A DNA stretch of 64,000 bases from Paraphysomonas bandaiensis. Taxonomy: Eukaryota > Chrysophyceae. Below, in pieces: positions 36,024 through 47,813 of this stretch. Each line of letters starts with the position of its first letter. Within the stretch, counting starts at the first letter, position 1. Made by a program: the position numbers and the translations under genes. Location of the stretch: NCBI GenBank assembly GCA_965644295.1, contig CBFFRP010000071.1:124001-188000 (forward strand). The letters are read 5' to 3'. The notes under the pieces were generated by a model. The model ran no database searches. It saw nothing but the letters and a program-made list of their open reading frames with translations, and was not told where the DNA came from.

Positions 36024-38262
36024 ATGACGCAGCCTCACTCCTCTCTCACAGCGTCAGATATCATCAATGTCGTTCATGCGGTGTCTCATGATGTCAAATC
36101 CGTGCTGGTAATAATCAAATTATGTCGTTAATCTTCTGTAAAGTGTCTGTTATAACAGCTAAAGAACTCTAAGAGGACATCAGAGGATGATAATGTAAGC
36201 CCTCTGCTCTACTGATGTCTGCTGTACACTGCTGGTGTGATGTATCTGTCGTGTGTTCTCATATACTGTTCAGACACACCCTGATTTCACAGTACTGGAA
36301 GATGATATTGATGTCAAGGCTCTGTCCAAAATTATGTTTCGAAGAGATTCATCCCCCACTAATCAGCAGTGGGAATTTTTTGATGACTTCATGGCGCTAT
36401 ACTTTAAAGTCGCCTCAACCATTACCCAACCTAACCTTGAGTTTTGCGCACACTATGCGAGGTTTATAATTCTTGTCTTATCCACTTTCTACTTATTCCT
36501 ATATGTTTTGTAGTGTTTTGGTATGTTTTTGCCTTTGTAACCAGGAGGATGCCATGCGGTTTGTCATTGGGTTATTTGCTCCAAGTGAAAACAGTCGCTC
36601 CATCACTTTGCCTCGATGTAAGGAACTGATGTCTACGATATTTCGAAGGGGAATTATAGTATCTGAAGGGTAGGTGATGTACGAACACTTGTGTCCTCTA
36701 ACTTGTTTGTGACGGAATGCAGGACCCTTGCAGATGTTTTTCTCGACCTCAGCCAGTACATAAACAGCCACCCCTTGCGTCATAATCGGAGCAATGAGAG
36801 TAGTGTTGACAGTTCTCTTTCTACCATGTCCTCCTCCCAAAACCTGATGGATTTTGATTTGGAGTCTAGTGGGCATCATGACATGGTAGGGGAGGACAGC
36901 GAAAATGAACTCTTCCCGATTAAACTGGCATACAATTACTTTACGAGGCGTCACAAGACTCTCTTGTGGCCTGTGCAGGTCATGCAGAAGCAGGTAGAGC
37001 TGTGTGTTATACGTTTACTTTAGATAAAATTTGTAATTGTCACTGTCCACTAGTTGCGTATGAAGTTCATGGGAGAGAGTGTGTGGCAGCACATGCAACA
37101 GAGCAATATCACTCCTCCAGCACTTCGGGTCACAGGCGAAGAGACCATATTCGAGTATGTAAAAACGATATATGATATATACGATCAATCAATGGGTCGG
37201 GAATATGGTACTCGCCCCAAGAGAACTCCATCAATGTGGGTTGACACATCCGCCGTACAGCAACAGTATCCCGGCGATATAGTAAAAGCAGAGGACACAC
37301 GATCGGCCTCCTGCTCATCAGCTGCCAACGAAACTATGCAGCCGTCGACATCCAGCGCAGACAACCTGAGGGATGGTACGCCTACTGACGTCAATGGTGA
37401 GCAGACTTCTGATAGCACAACTCCCACCCTAGTAGTAGATACAGCCACGTATCCTCAGACCTCACGGTCGCGATCTCCGAAGGCCTCTCGAGCCGCCAGT
37501 CGCCTTCTCCGAATGATGTCTAGCTTCAACGAGCAGGAAGGAGGTCTGAAGATAGTGTCATCGACTCTTATGAGACAACACTTAGTGAATCAGGTTGACG
37601 ACAAATTTGTGAAAGTGAAAACGTCGAAGCGACTGGCCTCTCGACTAGGACATGTTCAGAGTAGTCCTCCTCGTCGTGGTCCTGTGCGATCCTGGTGCGA
37701 CCCGGATATGTCTCTGCTGCGTGATGAACAGCAGACACCACACCGGGAGACGGAGGATTGTATTGATGGAGAAGTGGAAGACGACAGCGGAGAGACTCTT
37801 CGGGTGATGGTCGTTGAGGACAGCAAGTCTCAGCGAAAACTTATGCTTTACCGAATGCGGTGCATTCCCGGTGCGGAGAACTGGGTTGTGCGTGCAGCGA
37901 TTAACGGAGAAGAAGCTCTTAGCTTAGTTAATTCATCTGATGAGCCTTTTGACGTTGTTATTGTGGATGAAAACATGCAGTCCTCTGGGGGTAGTTTACT
38001 AGGCCACGAGGTAAGCTTTATCATGAGAAATAGCTTTACTTTGTTGACTTTCTGTTTGTCGTCACAGATAGTGGACATTCTGCGGAAGAGGCCCGACATG
38101 AGTCAGTCAGTGATAATAGGGTGCACTAGTAATGCTGTAAGGTATGCAAACAACTTTCTTGCCGCCGGCGCCGATGCTGTTTGGGCCAAACCTATGCCCG
38201 ATCAGGATACTATAATGAGTGAAGTGTCGTCTATTAGAGCGGCCAGAAGGAATTCACTTTGA
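36024..38262 (+). CDS. Response-regulator (receiver-domain) protein with novel N-terminal region
   Basis: Six exons join in frame (36024-36107, 36274-36461, 36514-36669, 36723-36993, 37054-38010, 38068-38262), about 616 residues. The last ~135 residues are a two-component receiver domain: acidic pair in VMVVEDSKSQRK (~487-488), phospho-acceptor Asp538 in VVIVDENM, the Thr in IIGCTSNAV, and Lys593 in WAKPMP. A long Ser/Thr-rich linker precedes it. The N-terminal ~270 residues are predicted helical (EFFDDFMALYFKVASTI, KLAYNYFTRRHKTLLW) and match nothing I know. No histidine-kinase, DNA-binding or cyclase output domain is seen. Phosphorylation would come from a histidine kinase or phosphotransfer protein elsewhere in the genome. 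Such receivers with a VDENM..SGGSLLG loop are common in algae (from memory). Confidence 0.8.
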
Positions 38263-38931
38263 TAACATATACGGGATAGTAGTCTGTGTGTGTCAATATA
38301 TATGTTCTTGTGCTTGCTATATTTTTGTAGAGTTGAAAATAATATTTTCAGTTCATCTATTCTGGAAACTAAAGACCAAGGGTGCCTACGACATTCGATT
38401 GAAAGTGTATATAGAGTCTTTGCTGCAGTTACACAACTCCTACTATTTATGAGTTTCAAGGAATTTTGTCCGGTTACGACATCTACGGTAAGGTTTTGTA
38501 AATAGCTATTGCAATACATTGCTCTCAATCCCTGCTCTCATAGCTTCATTTCATACTTTGCTTCGGAGTGTGATAATTGTTAAATTCATGTAGTCAATAT
38601 TCAATATTCTTGCAGTAGCCCATGCGACATGCGACGAGATACATTCATTGTCCATAAACATATGTATATGTGAAATAGGAGCTATATATGTTATATTGAA
38701 ATGTATAGTGCGATTACCAGATGACTAAGCAATACGACTATTACCATTGCTGAAGAAAATTACCTCTAATATTTATGAGACTGTGCCCTAAATGATATCA
38801 AGCATTGGCCAAATGTTAGAAATATGAGCTACAGTCTAATTCGGAAATCATTAGGTTGATCTAAAATCTAAATGTACTGTGCAATACCTCAGCCATCAGT
38901 ATCACCAAATACAAAGTAATTTAGTTCTAAG
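38263..38931. other. Intergenic, no gene seen
   Basis: AT-rich 3' flank of the response-regulator gene up to the MITE. No coding sequence recognised. Confidence 0.4.
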
Positions 38932-39562
38932 TAGGGCCTGTTAACCGTTAATGGTAGTGGCATTAATGGTTGTTACAATTTCCGGGACATTTTACATTAA
39001 TGCCATTATAACTGCCTAGAGTGAAAGAGGTTGTACCTTGGTGCTTGCGGTGGCGCACCAGCAGCTAGCGTAGCGTTCAAAAGTAGGATATCAGAGTACA
39101 GCACTACTTAGGTAAATTACAAAGCACTAGTTAGTTTTGGATCTTACACGCCTATTGCTAATTATTTAGACACTCACTACTTATAATTGCAGGGAACTGG
39201 TACTTGATATATAGAACTAAGAACAAAGCACTTTAAGATATAGTATCTCCTATATACTCCAAATAAACTCTAAACAATGTTACACAATGTTCATGCAACT
39301 ATACAGCTACTTTGTGCTTTGTTGCACCTTTGTTCATTATCAGCTAAATTTATAGAGATCCGTAGTATGTTACTTTACTAAATTAGTAATTAAGGGAGCA
39401 TCACACTGTAATTTACGAGTGGTATCAACTACATAGTAGGTATTAATGGCCATTAATGGACCATTATAATTGCCGGGGCAGTTCTCATTAATGCCATTAT
39501 AATTTCCGGGAACTGGGCCACCGTTAATGGACCAATAATGGTTACCAGGCCCTGTTTCTAAG
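38924..39562. mobile_element. hAT-like MITE (copy 1) with imperfect 8-bp TSD
   Basis: The 623-bp element 38,932-39,554 begins TAGGGCCTGTTAACC and ends with the complement of CAGGGCCTGGTAACC. Subterminal TTAATGG/CCATTAA motifs are repeated in both halves. It is flanked by GTTCTAAG (38,924-38,931) and TTTCTAAG (39,555-39,562), 7 of 8 identical. Terminal (C/T)AGGG and an 8-bp duplication are hallmarks of hAT transposons. There is no transposase gene, so it is non-autonomous. A retroposon tail is inserted inside it at 39,016-39,181. Confidence 0.75.
39007..39190 (+). mobile_element. Retroposon tail nested in the MITE
   Basis: The insert 39,016-39,181 is a diverged copy of the 190-bp tail family (GTACCTTGGTGCTTGCGG ... 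GCCTATTGCTAAT ... CACTCACTACT). It is bracketed by TATAACTGC (39,007-39,015) and TATAATTGC (39,182-39,190), 8 of 9 identical, consistent with an old target-site duplication. It shows that the MITE was present before this retroposition. Confidence 0.7.
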
Positions 39563-40652
39563 TAGGATATATAATATATACAGTGTGCGCAGTCTAGAGT
39601 GTAGTGTGATGGATTCCTTGTGGCTGACCGATAGAGTGATGACGAGTCTAGGAAGGGTCAGGCTGAAGTAAGTGATGCAAATGTTAAATTTCACTATTAA
39701 ACCCATTCAAATGTTGGAATGAGTAGAACTTTAGTGCTTAATAATATTCTCCTGTAGATATTCTCCTATGTGGGGTCAGGTTACCAAGATACCCAGGATG
39801 TAATCAAATACAGCAATACCAATACCGCTCAGATGGTTGACCAGAGCTGATCGACAGGCGAATGATGGGAGTAGTTGTAATAATGCGACCATCACAACTT
39901 CTTCCACTAAAACACAAATACGGTGATTGCTGAGATACTCTGTATCCCACTATCTTCCATTAATACCGTTAACGTCATCGTGTTAGTTCATTATCTGCAC
40001 CTCATAAGTAACGGCTTCACCTGTACAGCTTCCTTCTTGTGTGTCAATACTGCATTGTCATCGTCTGTGTTACTCTCATTATCAACACCTTAACTGTTAA
40101 TCATAAGCTGTTCAGTACTCTATTCAAAGCTCTGTTAATTTAAGTGCAGTGCACTCAATGCTGTATTGGAGGATGTGTGCGTGAAGGCCGCAGTGGCTGG
40201 ACGGACTGTTACTGCTGTGTTCATTCATGGCAAGATTTTTTTTGTAAAATCATTTTTACGTAAAAAAATATTTTTTTGTACAGTACAAAAAGTACTGTAC
40301 GACATTCCTCATAATTAAATATACAAAAACAGAAATTGCTAACAAAAATTTCGTTTTGAAAAAAATCCTGCCTGTATATTTCACACCTTAGCGATATTTG
40401 ACAGTTGCTTAGAACTCTCACTGTATACATACACCATATACACAGTCAGTAGTATCTGTGTACATGTCTGTATGTATGTATGTGTGTGTGTGTATGTACA
40501 GCATATCATATACATAGTCCACTGAACCATCATATCAATCAATATCAGATTTATTTCACTGTTTCAATATAAGCGATACACTCATACTCATCATATCGGG
40601 TTTGCTTGTCTGGCAAAGGGCTAGAGGGGCTCGTATATCAATCTAATAATCT
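39555..40652. other. Intergenic, no gene seen
   Basis: About 1.1 kb of AT-rich sequence upstream of the CH-domain gene. A short TATG/GTGT run is present at 40,465-40,497. Open frames here are A/T homopolymer-rich and not convincing. Confidence 0.4.
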
Positions 40653-43008
40653 ATGAGTAGCCTTGCGTTAGATGCTGGTGATATAGCAGATTGGCTCGAG
40701 GAGCTCGGTCTAGAGAAAAGGAAAGTGAACTTTACGAAGAATGTTCCGGCTGCATGCGCAGATGGGGTGCTTGTTGCCGATATCATCCATGCGATGTATC
40801 CGAAAATGATTCAGGTGACTGTTATCTGCTCATGCATACCATCCCTGTCTGTCTACAGCATACGGTCCCTGTCTATTAGTACCATACTATCCTATCCGTA
40901 CCTGTTAATAGCATACTATCCGACTATAGTATGCAATCCGTATGTATTTATATTAGCATACTATCCGTATATGTTAATGGTATGCAACCTGTATCTATAA
41001 GTTGCATGCAATCTAAGTCTATAGCATACTATCCGTGTCTATTAGTACCATACTATCCTATCCGTACCTGTTAATAGCATACTATCTGTCCATAGTATGC
41101 AGTCCGTATCTATAAGTTGCATACTATCTATATCTGTCTATAGCGTACTATCTGTATCTGTAATAGCATTCTATCCGTATCTATTATATCTATTAATAGT
41201 ATGCTATCCTTTTCTATTTATATTAGCATACTATCGGGCCTCATTGTAGGATGTGATCTATTTTGATTAATGGAATGTGAGCCGTATATATTGATATTAT
41301 GTAATCTATATCTAGCTATTATAGAGTTCTATAGCTTTTAGTAGTATGTATTCTGTCTATAGATTTTTGTTATCTATACCTCTAATTCGTCTACCCTCCA
41401 GATACATAGTTACAGTGAGACAAATAGTATTCAAAGTAGAAAGGAAAATTGGCGTCTACTGAATAGGAAAGTCTTGAAGCATTTGAGATGTGAGGTTACT
41501 GAAGACGACATTGATATATATGCAACCCGCAAAAGTGGCCAAAAAGTGATTGAATATTTACGAATGCTGCGAGCAAAATTACCCGCATACGAACCTTTCT
41601 ATTTGTCGGGACAGTATAATAACGACGCTGGTAGGCAGGCGCGGGCCTCTGCATACTTGGCGTCAAGTGGTGCTCCACCTCCTGTCCCAGAATTAAGTGA
41701 TACGACCTCCACGCCCGCTCGATCACGCCAGAACAGTGGCCGCTTTTCCACTAGTAGTCACGGAGCTAACGTAGAACCTGGTGGACCCCGCAACCGACGT
41801 CCTTCAATGATCAAGAGCGAAAAAATTCTAAAAGAGTAGGTGCCATGACTTCTATAGGTCGAAATATGATAATGCTTTATACAGACGGCAAAAAGTAGTA
41901 AGCCGAGCAAGCAAGAAAGCAGCAGGATTGTCTGAGCATGAAATTGACGCTTTGTACATACAGTATGCCAAAGAACTGAAGAAATCGGCCCAGGAGCTTG
42001 CAATGCAGAGCGATGAACTTGATCATCGCAGTGCTATCATGGATGCTAAAATAGCAGCTTTACGACAACAGAATAAGGTGAGACCCGTATTCATGGACCA
42101 CGATGCGTGACTAATATGTGCTAGGACGAACTGCTGCGGATAGAGAAACGTATTGCACAAACACAGATTACTATGGCTGAGGCAGAGATGGGACGAGAGA
42201 TTGTTGGTGTTGACGATAGGGTTATTGATCATCTATCCGATACACAAAAAGACACGAACTTGAAGGGACAACTCCGGAAGCAATTCCACCGTGCAAGCAT
42301 TACGATAGGTACTCCAGAGAGTGTATGGTACAATAAAGATACCTCACCAGTATCCTCCGCTGGCAAGCCACGTAGAAAATCCGACAACCCTCGAGCATCT
42401 GTAAGTAGCAAGGCTACACCGTCTCCGAAGAAAGGTCTCCGTACACCTCAGTTGACCCCTGGTAGTATACCTGCGACCCCAGATCTTGGGCAGAGTAGAA
42501 CGGAAGACTCTGACGTGTCTCCGCTAACAGTCCACACCAAAACATTCAGTCCGGACGGCAGACTCAGTATCGAAGGGGATGATGAATCCGACAGCGACGA
42601 AAGGTATGAACGTGTGTTCTATTGTGTAAAGTAAGAATGACTTTGGTATCTAGCGATATACCACCACCGCCTCCTCCTCAGTCTGAAGAAAACGACAGTC
42701 CAATCAAAGTAGCTAATGATTCTGAACCTCCAGCACTCCATGCTGGCCACAGTGTTGAACAGGCTAAACCAGATCCCCCACCAGCTGCACCACAGAGAAT
42801 TCCCACAGTTGACTTCATACGCCACTTTTCTGCTGAGTATGGTAGGTTCTTTTATATGCGCACCTCTGTGGGACCTGGTGAGGAAGCAAGTCAGTGGATT
42901 CCACCCACGTCAGGGGTGGTGCAGTGCAGAGATGACTCCACTGGCAGAGACTATTATACCGACTCGTCAACAGGAAAATCTGCGTGGGTGCTGTCTGATT
43001 TATGTTAA
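40653..43008 (+). CDS. SPEF1/CLAMP-like CH-domain protein with coiled coil and WW-like C-terminus
   Basis: Five exons join in frame (40653-40814, 41402-41835, 41885-42077, 42125-42603, 42654-43008), 540 residues. The N-terminus is a CH domain of the CLAMP/SPEF1 type (DWLEELGLEK, DGVLVADIIHAMYPKMIQ, ENWRLLNRKVLKHLRCEV, GQKVIEYLRMLRAKL), split by a 587-nt intron that is much longer than its neighbours. A Ser/Pro linker, a coiled coil (~200-300) and phosphosite-like SP/TP repeats follow. A PPPPPPQ stretch and a WW-like module (QWIPPTSG ... STGRDYYTDSSTGKSAW) end the protein. CLAMP proteins bind and bundle microtubules in cilia and cell-polarity structures, so a cytoskeletal or axonemal role is likely. 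The WW-like end could bind proline-rich partners. Confidence 0.8.
40815..41401 (+). repeat. Degenerate tandem repeat filling intron 1 of the CH-domain gene
   Basis: The intron contains many imperfect copies of a roughly 20-35-bp unit built around GCATACTATCCGTATCT and TTAATAGCATAC. This explains why it is ten times longer than other introns in the window. Confidence 0.7.
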
Positions 43009-43584
43009 TTATGACCACTGCAGTCCGTCTTCCAGAGTAGTTGTTTTCTATATCCATAATCATGTGTTTTGTGTTTAGTAATCTTTAGTAAACGCTGTAT
43101 AGTGCTTTAAAGTAACCCTTTGTCGTCGCAACGTATATACCAAAGTTTGTACTCCGAAATTTGCTGAAGCATTAAAGAACACTTCCAAAAACTGTAATTT
43201 ATGTTTTAGTCTCATTTAAAGACCTAAAGATACTCTAACATCTAACAAAGTGATCATACACAATGTTGATGCATCGTGTGATTTACTCGTTATATATCCT
43301 TCTATCAATTATGTGTTGAAATTTTAAATTTAAAAGTGCTTTATCAGACATTTTGATATTGTTATACCCACTCCTTCTTGTCACTTATAACTTATATTGT
43401 GATGCTTACTAGTGTCAGCAGTAATAAAAAGCGATTCGCATACTACATCCACAAATCTTTCTTAACACTCGCAATTGCTACAATTTGTTTTGAGAAATAT
43501 CGAATATATTTGGTGATTCTGTTGTCCTATTATTAATACTAGCTATCAAAAGAAGCACAAATACTAAAATACATCAACTACATC
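43009..43584. other. Convergent intergenic gap, no gene seen
   Basis: AT-rich sequence between the 3' ends of the CH-domain gene and the SF1 gene. No coding sequence. Confidence 0.45.
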
Positions 43585-45795
43585 TTATTTCATGTCAGTA
43601 TCAGGAGTAGATTGCTGGCCATAGGCGGCAGTCTGTTGTTGCTGAGCGTACCAGTTAGCATACTGTTGATACTGATTTGGATCCGTTCCTTGCACTGGCT
43701 GAGCGGGGTTCTGCCCAGCAGCAGGGGTCTGTGCCGCAGTACCCTGTTGAGCCCAGTAACCAGCATAGGCATTAGGATCCGCCGAGGCGCCCACTTGTTG
43801 AGGTGGGTATCCCCACGGTGCATATCCCTGAGGAGAAACATACGCACCAGGGTAAGCCTGCTGGTACTGCTGCTGCATCCATGGCATCGCAGGATTAGCA
43901 CCAGGAGTTCCTGTTGGCATGCCTGTGATCACAGTAGACATCTGTATTACAGTCTGCTTCCCCTTCTTCGTCACAGTTACGCCAGGAGCAGTTTCTTCTT
44001 TTTCCTCCGCGTCTTTGCTAGTTCCATTCCCCCCCTTGGCATTACCCTGCCCGTCGTCCCCAAGTTCTGCCATGAAACTCATGTATTCGGTGTCCAGAGC
44101 TACCTCATTCGTAGGAGCATCCTATGCGGCACAATTAATTAGACAGTCATCAGAAGGAATAGAGTAAGCCACAAGTATATATATCAACAAACGCATACCT
44201 CTTTTAGCGGACAATCTCGTGTGGGGTGACTTTGATCTCCACAAATTGCACACCTAACCCCTGCCGCCTGGAAGGTCTTCGTGCGCTGAGGGCACTCGAA
44301 GTGACGATGTCCTTTTTCTCCACACACAGAGCAGAACTCGTCTTCTTTCAAGGTACCATTAATAAGCGCCAGCTCCCTCAGTTGTTTTTGCTTGTGCTCA
44401 TTCTTTTCGTCATCAACCGGTACTAAAAGCTCTTGCACCATTCTTGCCGCGGCCTCAACCTACGGACACCAATCAATACAAAGCGGATTCGAGGTACACT
44501 GCACGAAGCTGTCCATATCTTGCCGACAAATGACACAATGGGTTTTCTACGTACATTTTCCTCAGTTTCTCCTTGAACAAAGCAGTGTAGCTCATCGTCT
44601 TCATCTGGTTGCTGCTTGGCCGCCCGACCCTTGCTGCCTTCCTTAACACTCCCCTTTCCCCTGATGCTTATCTTACACCCAGTCTCGCGTTCCATTCGCT
44701 TCTGTGTGTTCCCTCGAGGACCAATGATTAGTCCAATGAAATTGTATGTCGGGTGCTCTTTGTAGGGGATATACAACTTGCGGTACGGTTTCTGCCTCAC
44801 GAAATCTGCAGGTGGCTGCACACAAGTGTAAGACGAATATAAGTGGGTGTTCGAACTCATTGCGTACATCATCAAGTACACAAACATGCACTGACAACAG
44901 TACCAACCTGAAATAGAGGGTTGAGTTTCAGCATCTCCTCGATGACCTGTGTCCTCTGTTGGGTAAGAGACTCGCGCATACGTACTTCTCGGGTGTTCAT
45001 TCTCTTTCCGTGGGCGTCGTACTTCGGAGGCGGCGACGGAGATCTATTGGGATTCAATTCCGCCGCTGCTGCATCTTTTACGACAGTCATGAGGCGGTCG
45101 TTGATCTCTTTAAGCTTTAGCTGCAGGACAAGAGTCTGCTGCATGATCTCTGCTGTCAATTGGAAGGGTTGCGGGGCAGCAGCAACAGGTGCAGGTGGCT
45201 CAGCAGGAGCAGAAGACCAGCGAGAGCGGCGAGGTTTCTTGGTTCCCTCCGTAGGAGGGTCCTCAGTTCCAGCTGATACAGCGGTTCCAGTAGAAGTAGA
45301 CTCCTGTGCGCTAGAAGGAGCAGCACTTTCTGTCGCAGTCACAGGAGGAGCCTCACCCCATCTGTTACGACGCTTCTTCTTCTTCTCACCATCCGCACCA
45401 TCTGATTGAGCATTGCTCGCATCCCCCTGACCACTATGAAGGATCTTCTTCTCTAGTTCCAGTATATCATAACTCTCTCCCGCCTCTGTCTTCTCAGTGG
45501 CAGCCAGATATAACTTCTTCACGCTCTTAAAGCATGACCATGTTTCCAGATCTCTCCAGAACAGTGGAAATTTCTCGTATTTTTCCTGTACAATAAAATG
45601 AGTGTATAATTCCTCTTAGTTTGTGTGTATATGTCTATATACGTGTATGTATTGTACGTATATAAGTACCTTGAAAGAGTCGTCCAGGGAGTTAAACCAC
45701 GTCTTCATAGGGAGATACAGGGCCTTAAGCATGGCCTGCCGCTCCTGCTGCTCTTCGTATTCATAGGTGTCACTCGAGTCATTGAATGCACTCAT
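43585..45795 (-). CDS. SF1: Splicing factor 1 / branch-point-binding protein
   Basis: Exons 45795-45670, 45585-44908, 44815-44555, 44459-44199 and 44121-43585 join in frame, 620 residues. Seen in order: a basic U2AF-ligand motif ([11 protein letters not shown]) and a second similar one ([11 protein letters not shown]); the [14 protein letters not shown] segment and the NTRE helix; a KH-QUA2 domain with the RNA-binding loop ([20 protein letters not shown]) ; two CCHC zinc knuckles ([14 protein letters not shown] and [14 protein letters not shown]); and a Pro/Gln/Ala/Tyr-rich tail. SF1/BBP recognises the intron branch point in the nucleus during early spliceosome assembly and pairs with U2AF. 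Presence of several introns in this very gene fits an intron-bearing genome. Divergently paired with a small membrane-protein gene across a (GTAT)n tract. An upstream in-frame ATG at 45,831 would add 12 residues. Confidence 0.93.
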
Positions 45796-45909
45796 ATTGA
45801 ACGATAGGCGGACTCGGACTGTTGTGGGCACTGTCGCGGGCTAGACGATAAATAGATGACTTAACTATGAAAACTACAGTAACAATAGTGTCAATGGTGC
45901 AGACTACAC

Positions 45910-46184
45910 TACATACATACATACATACATACATACATACATACATACATACATACATACATACATACATACATACATACATACATACATACATACATAC
46001 ATACATACATACATACATACATACATACATACATACATACATACATACATACATACATACATACATACATACATACATACATACATACATACATACATAC
46101 ATACATACATACATACATACATACATACATACATACATACATACATACATACATACATACATACATACATACATACATACATAC
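45910..46184. repeat. (ATAC)n microsatellite, about 69 units
   Basis: A pure ATAC run on the plus strand, reading GTAT on the strand of the SF1 gene. Its near edge is about 115 bp upstream of the SF1 start and its far edge 228 bp from the divergent small gene. Confidence 0.97.
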
Positions 46185-46411
46185 AGCAGTGTGGCGTGTA
46201 TACTGGGAATACATAGTATGGTATGGTATTATCGGTTGGTTGCTTCAATTACGGTGTTGTGTGAAGCGCTTTTGAATGCTTGTCTCTTAATCTCATACTG
46301 GAGCTGAGACATTCACTGATAAGATATTACTGTGACACGCCTCTCGCTTCAATCTGTCTACAAATCAGACAAATTGATATATAGCGTACATTATTTTAAA
46401 CCTGAGTAATT

Positions 46412-46693
46412 ATGGCCGATAGCTCTCTTTCAGCTTCGGAACTAAGACAGCGATATCACAGAGGAGGGACAGCCAATGACGATGAATTATCCGCATCGCA
46501 GCTTCGTGCACGACATGGGATTTCATCTAATACGAGAGGTAGTCGATAACTTACTATCGCCTGCTTTACTAATAACACTTTTTTAGATTTCTCAACATCC
46601 TCGAAGTCGAATGGTGTACCTGTTGTTGCTATTGTTGGAGTAATTGTGGTTGTAATCGGAATTGCTTTCTTTATATATACATCATCCAAATGA
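46412..46693 (+). CDS. Small tail-anchored membrane protein, unknown
   Basis: Exons 46412-46538 and 46587-46693 (48-nt intron) give 77 residues. A hydrophilic N-terminus carries a repeated LSASELRQRY / LSASQLRARH motif. It is followed by a Ser-rich linker and a single C-terminal hydrophobic helix (VVAIVGVIVVVIGIAFFIY) with a 4-residue tail. This is the topology of tail-anchored ER or mitochondrial proteins with the N-terminus in the cytosol. I do not recognise the family. The repeat of the L-S-A-S-x-L-R motif may be a short binding motif. Confidence 0.65.
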
Positions 46694-47081
46694 CTAGTCT
46701 TGTCTGTTCGATAGAGATTCGAGAACTTGAACATAGTATTATTTGGCAGGGAAAGGTAATATCCTAATTGGAATAACTTTATTCAGTTGTTTTGTTTACA
46801 TCGTGAAAATCATCCATATATTTATTGCTATGTATATGGCCTAAAGGTTGTTTTTCACGTCATTGCTTAGTGCTATATGCAATAGTTTATGCAGTGCATC
46901 GCTCAAAATGTCGTGTCGTTATCACATCACACAACAGTGGTAGAATTAAATACTAACATGTGTTTAGGGGATCCCCTAAACACACACCACTATTTATGTC
47001 CTCGAAATGGCAATAGTAGTACAGCTCTATTTAACGATCCACTTAAACTTCACATAACTCAGTTAATGCCATGAACCATGA
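46694..47081. other. Intergenic, no gene seen
   Basis: AT-rich 3' flank of the small membrane-protein gene. No coding sequence. Confidence 0.4.
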
Positions 47082-47813
47082 ATTAACATCAGGGCTGCGT
47101 AACAATTAATTGCAATTATTAGTTATAGCTCGCGCAATTCATTGCAATGTAATTGTGCCAATTATTGTATAATTAACTTCGTTACTCATTGCAAACACGT
47201 ATAGCATCTTCAACCGTATGATGATATAATTGACAGAGTATGATATTTACATGGTCAAAACTCTAAATATCCAGGTTTTCGTCTGCAAAAAACAGTAAAA
47301 AGCCCTGATAATCCATGTCCATACCGCTGCACATCCAGTTCGTAGTGAACTTCAATCCTGCAGTGTCCTGTAAGGCATCCAGGATCGGAAGAACATGATT
47401 GCCACACTACATATAGATATATATCTTCAGCTAGAGGGGTATTGAGCATTACATATACACTATGGATCGAGCTGAACTAAGTTTTGTAGTAAAAATCAAG
47501 AGGAAAAACACATAATCGACCGTTCAAAAAAGCAGTACCTTTCTTAAAGTAAAGAAAACGTTATAATGGGAGTCCAACCTTCCCACTATTGTAATAGCCA
47601 TTGTAATAACCAATAGCCATCGTCCTTAATGTTTTGCAACTTCTAATTCTAAGATTATAATGTGCTCTTATACTATATATATAGTTAATAATTGCCAATT
47701 AATTGAAATTTAATTGCAACCTTACAACGAGCAATTATAATTGCAATTATTACCTATGTTCCATGCAATTTAATTTCAATTACAATTAATTGTTACGCAG
47801 CCCTGATTAACAT
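47082..47813. mobile_element. hAT-like MITE (copy 2, different family) with perfect 8-bp TSD
   Basis: The 716-bp element 47,090-47,805 has long terminal inverted repeats starting CAGGGCTGCGTAACAATTAA and is very rich in CAATTA motifs. It is flanked by exact ATTAACAT copies at 47,082-47,089 and 47,806-47,813. Terminal CAGGG and an 8-bp duplication point to hAT transposase in trans. No coding capacity. Confidence 0.85.

Noticed and set aside
41836-41857. A 22-nt intron in the CH-domain gene
   Set aside because: The later acceptor at 41,884 gives a 49-nt intron in the usual size range and keeps the frame.
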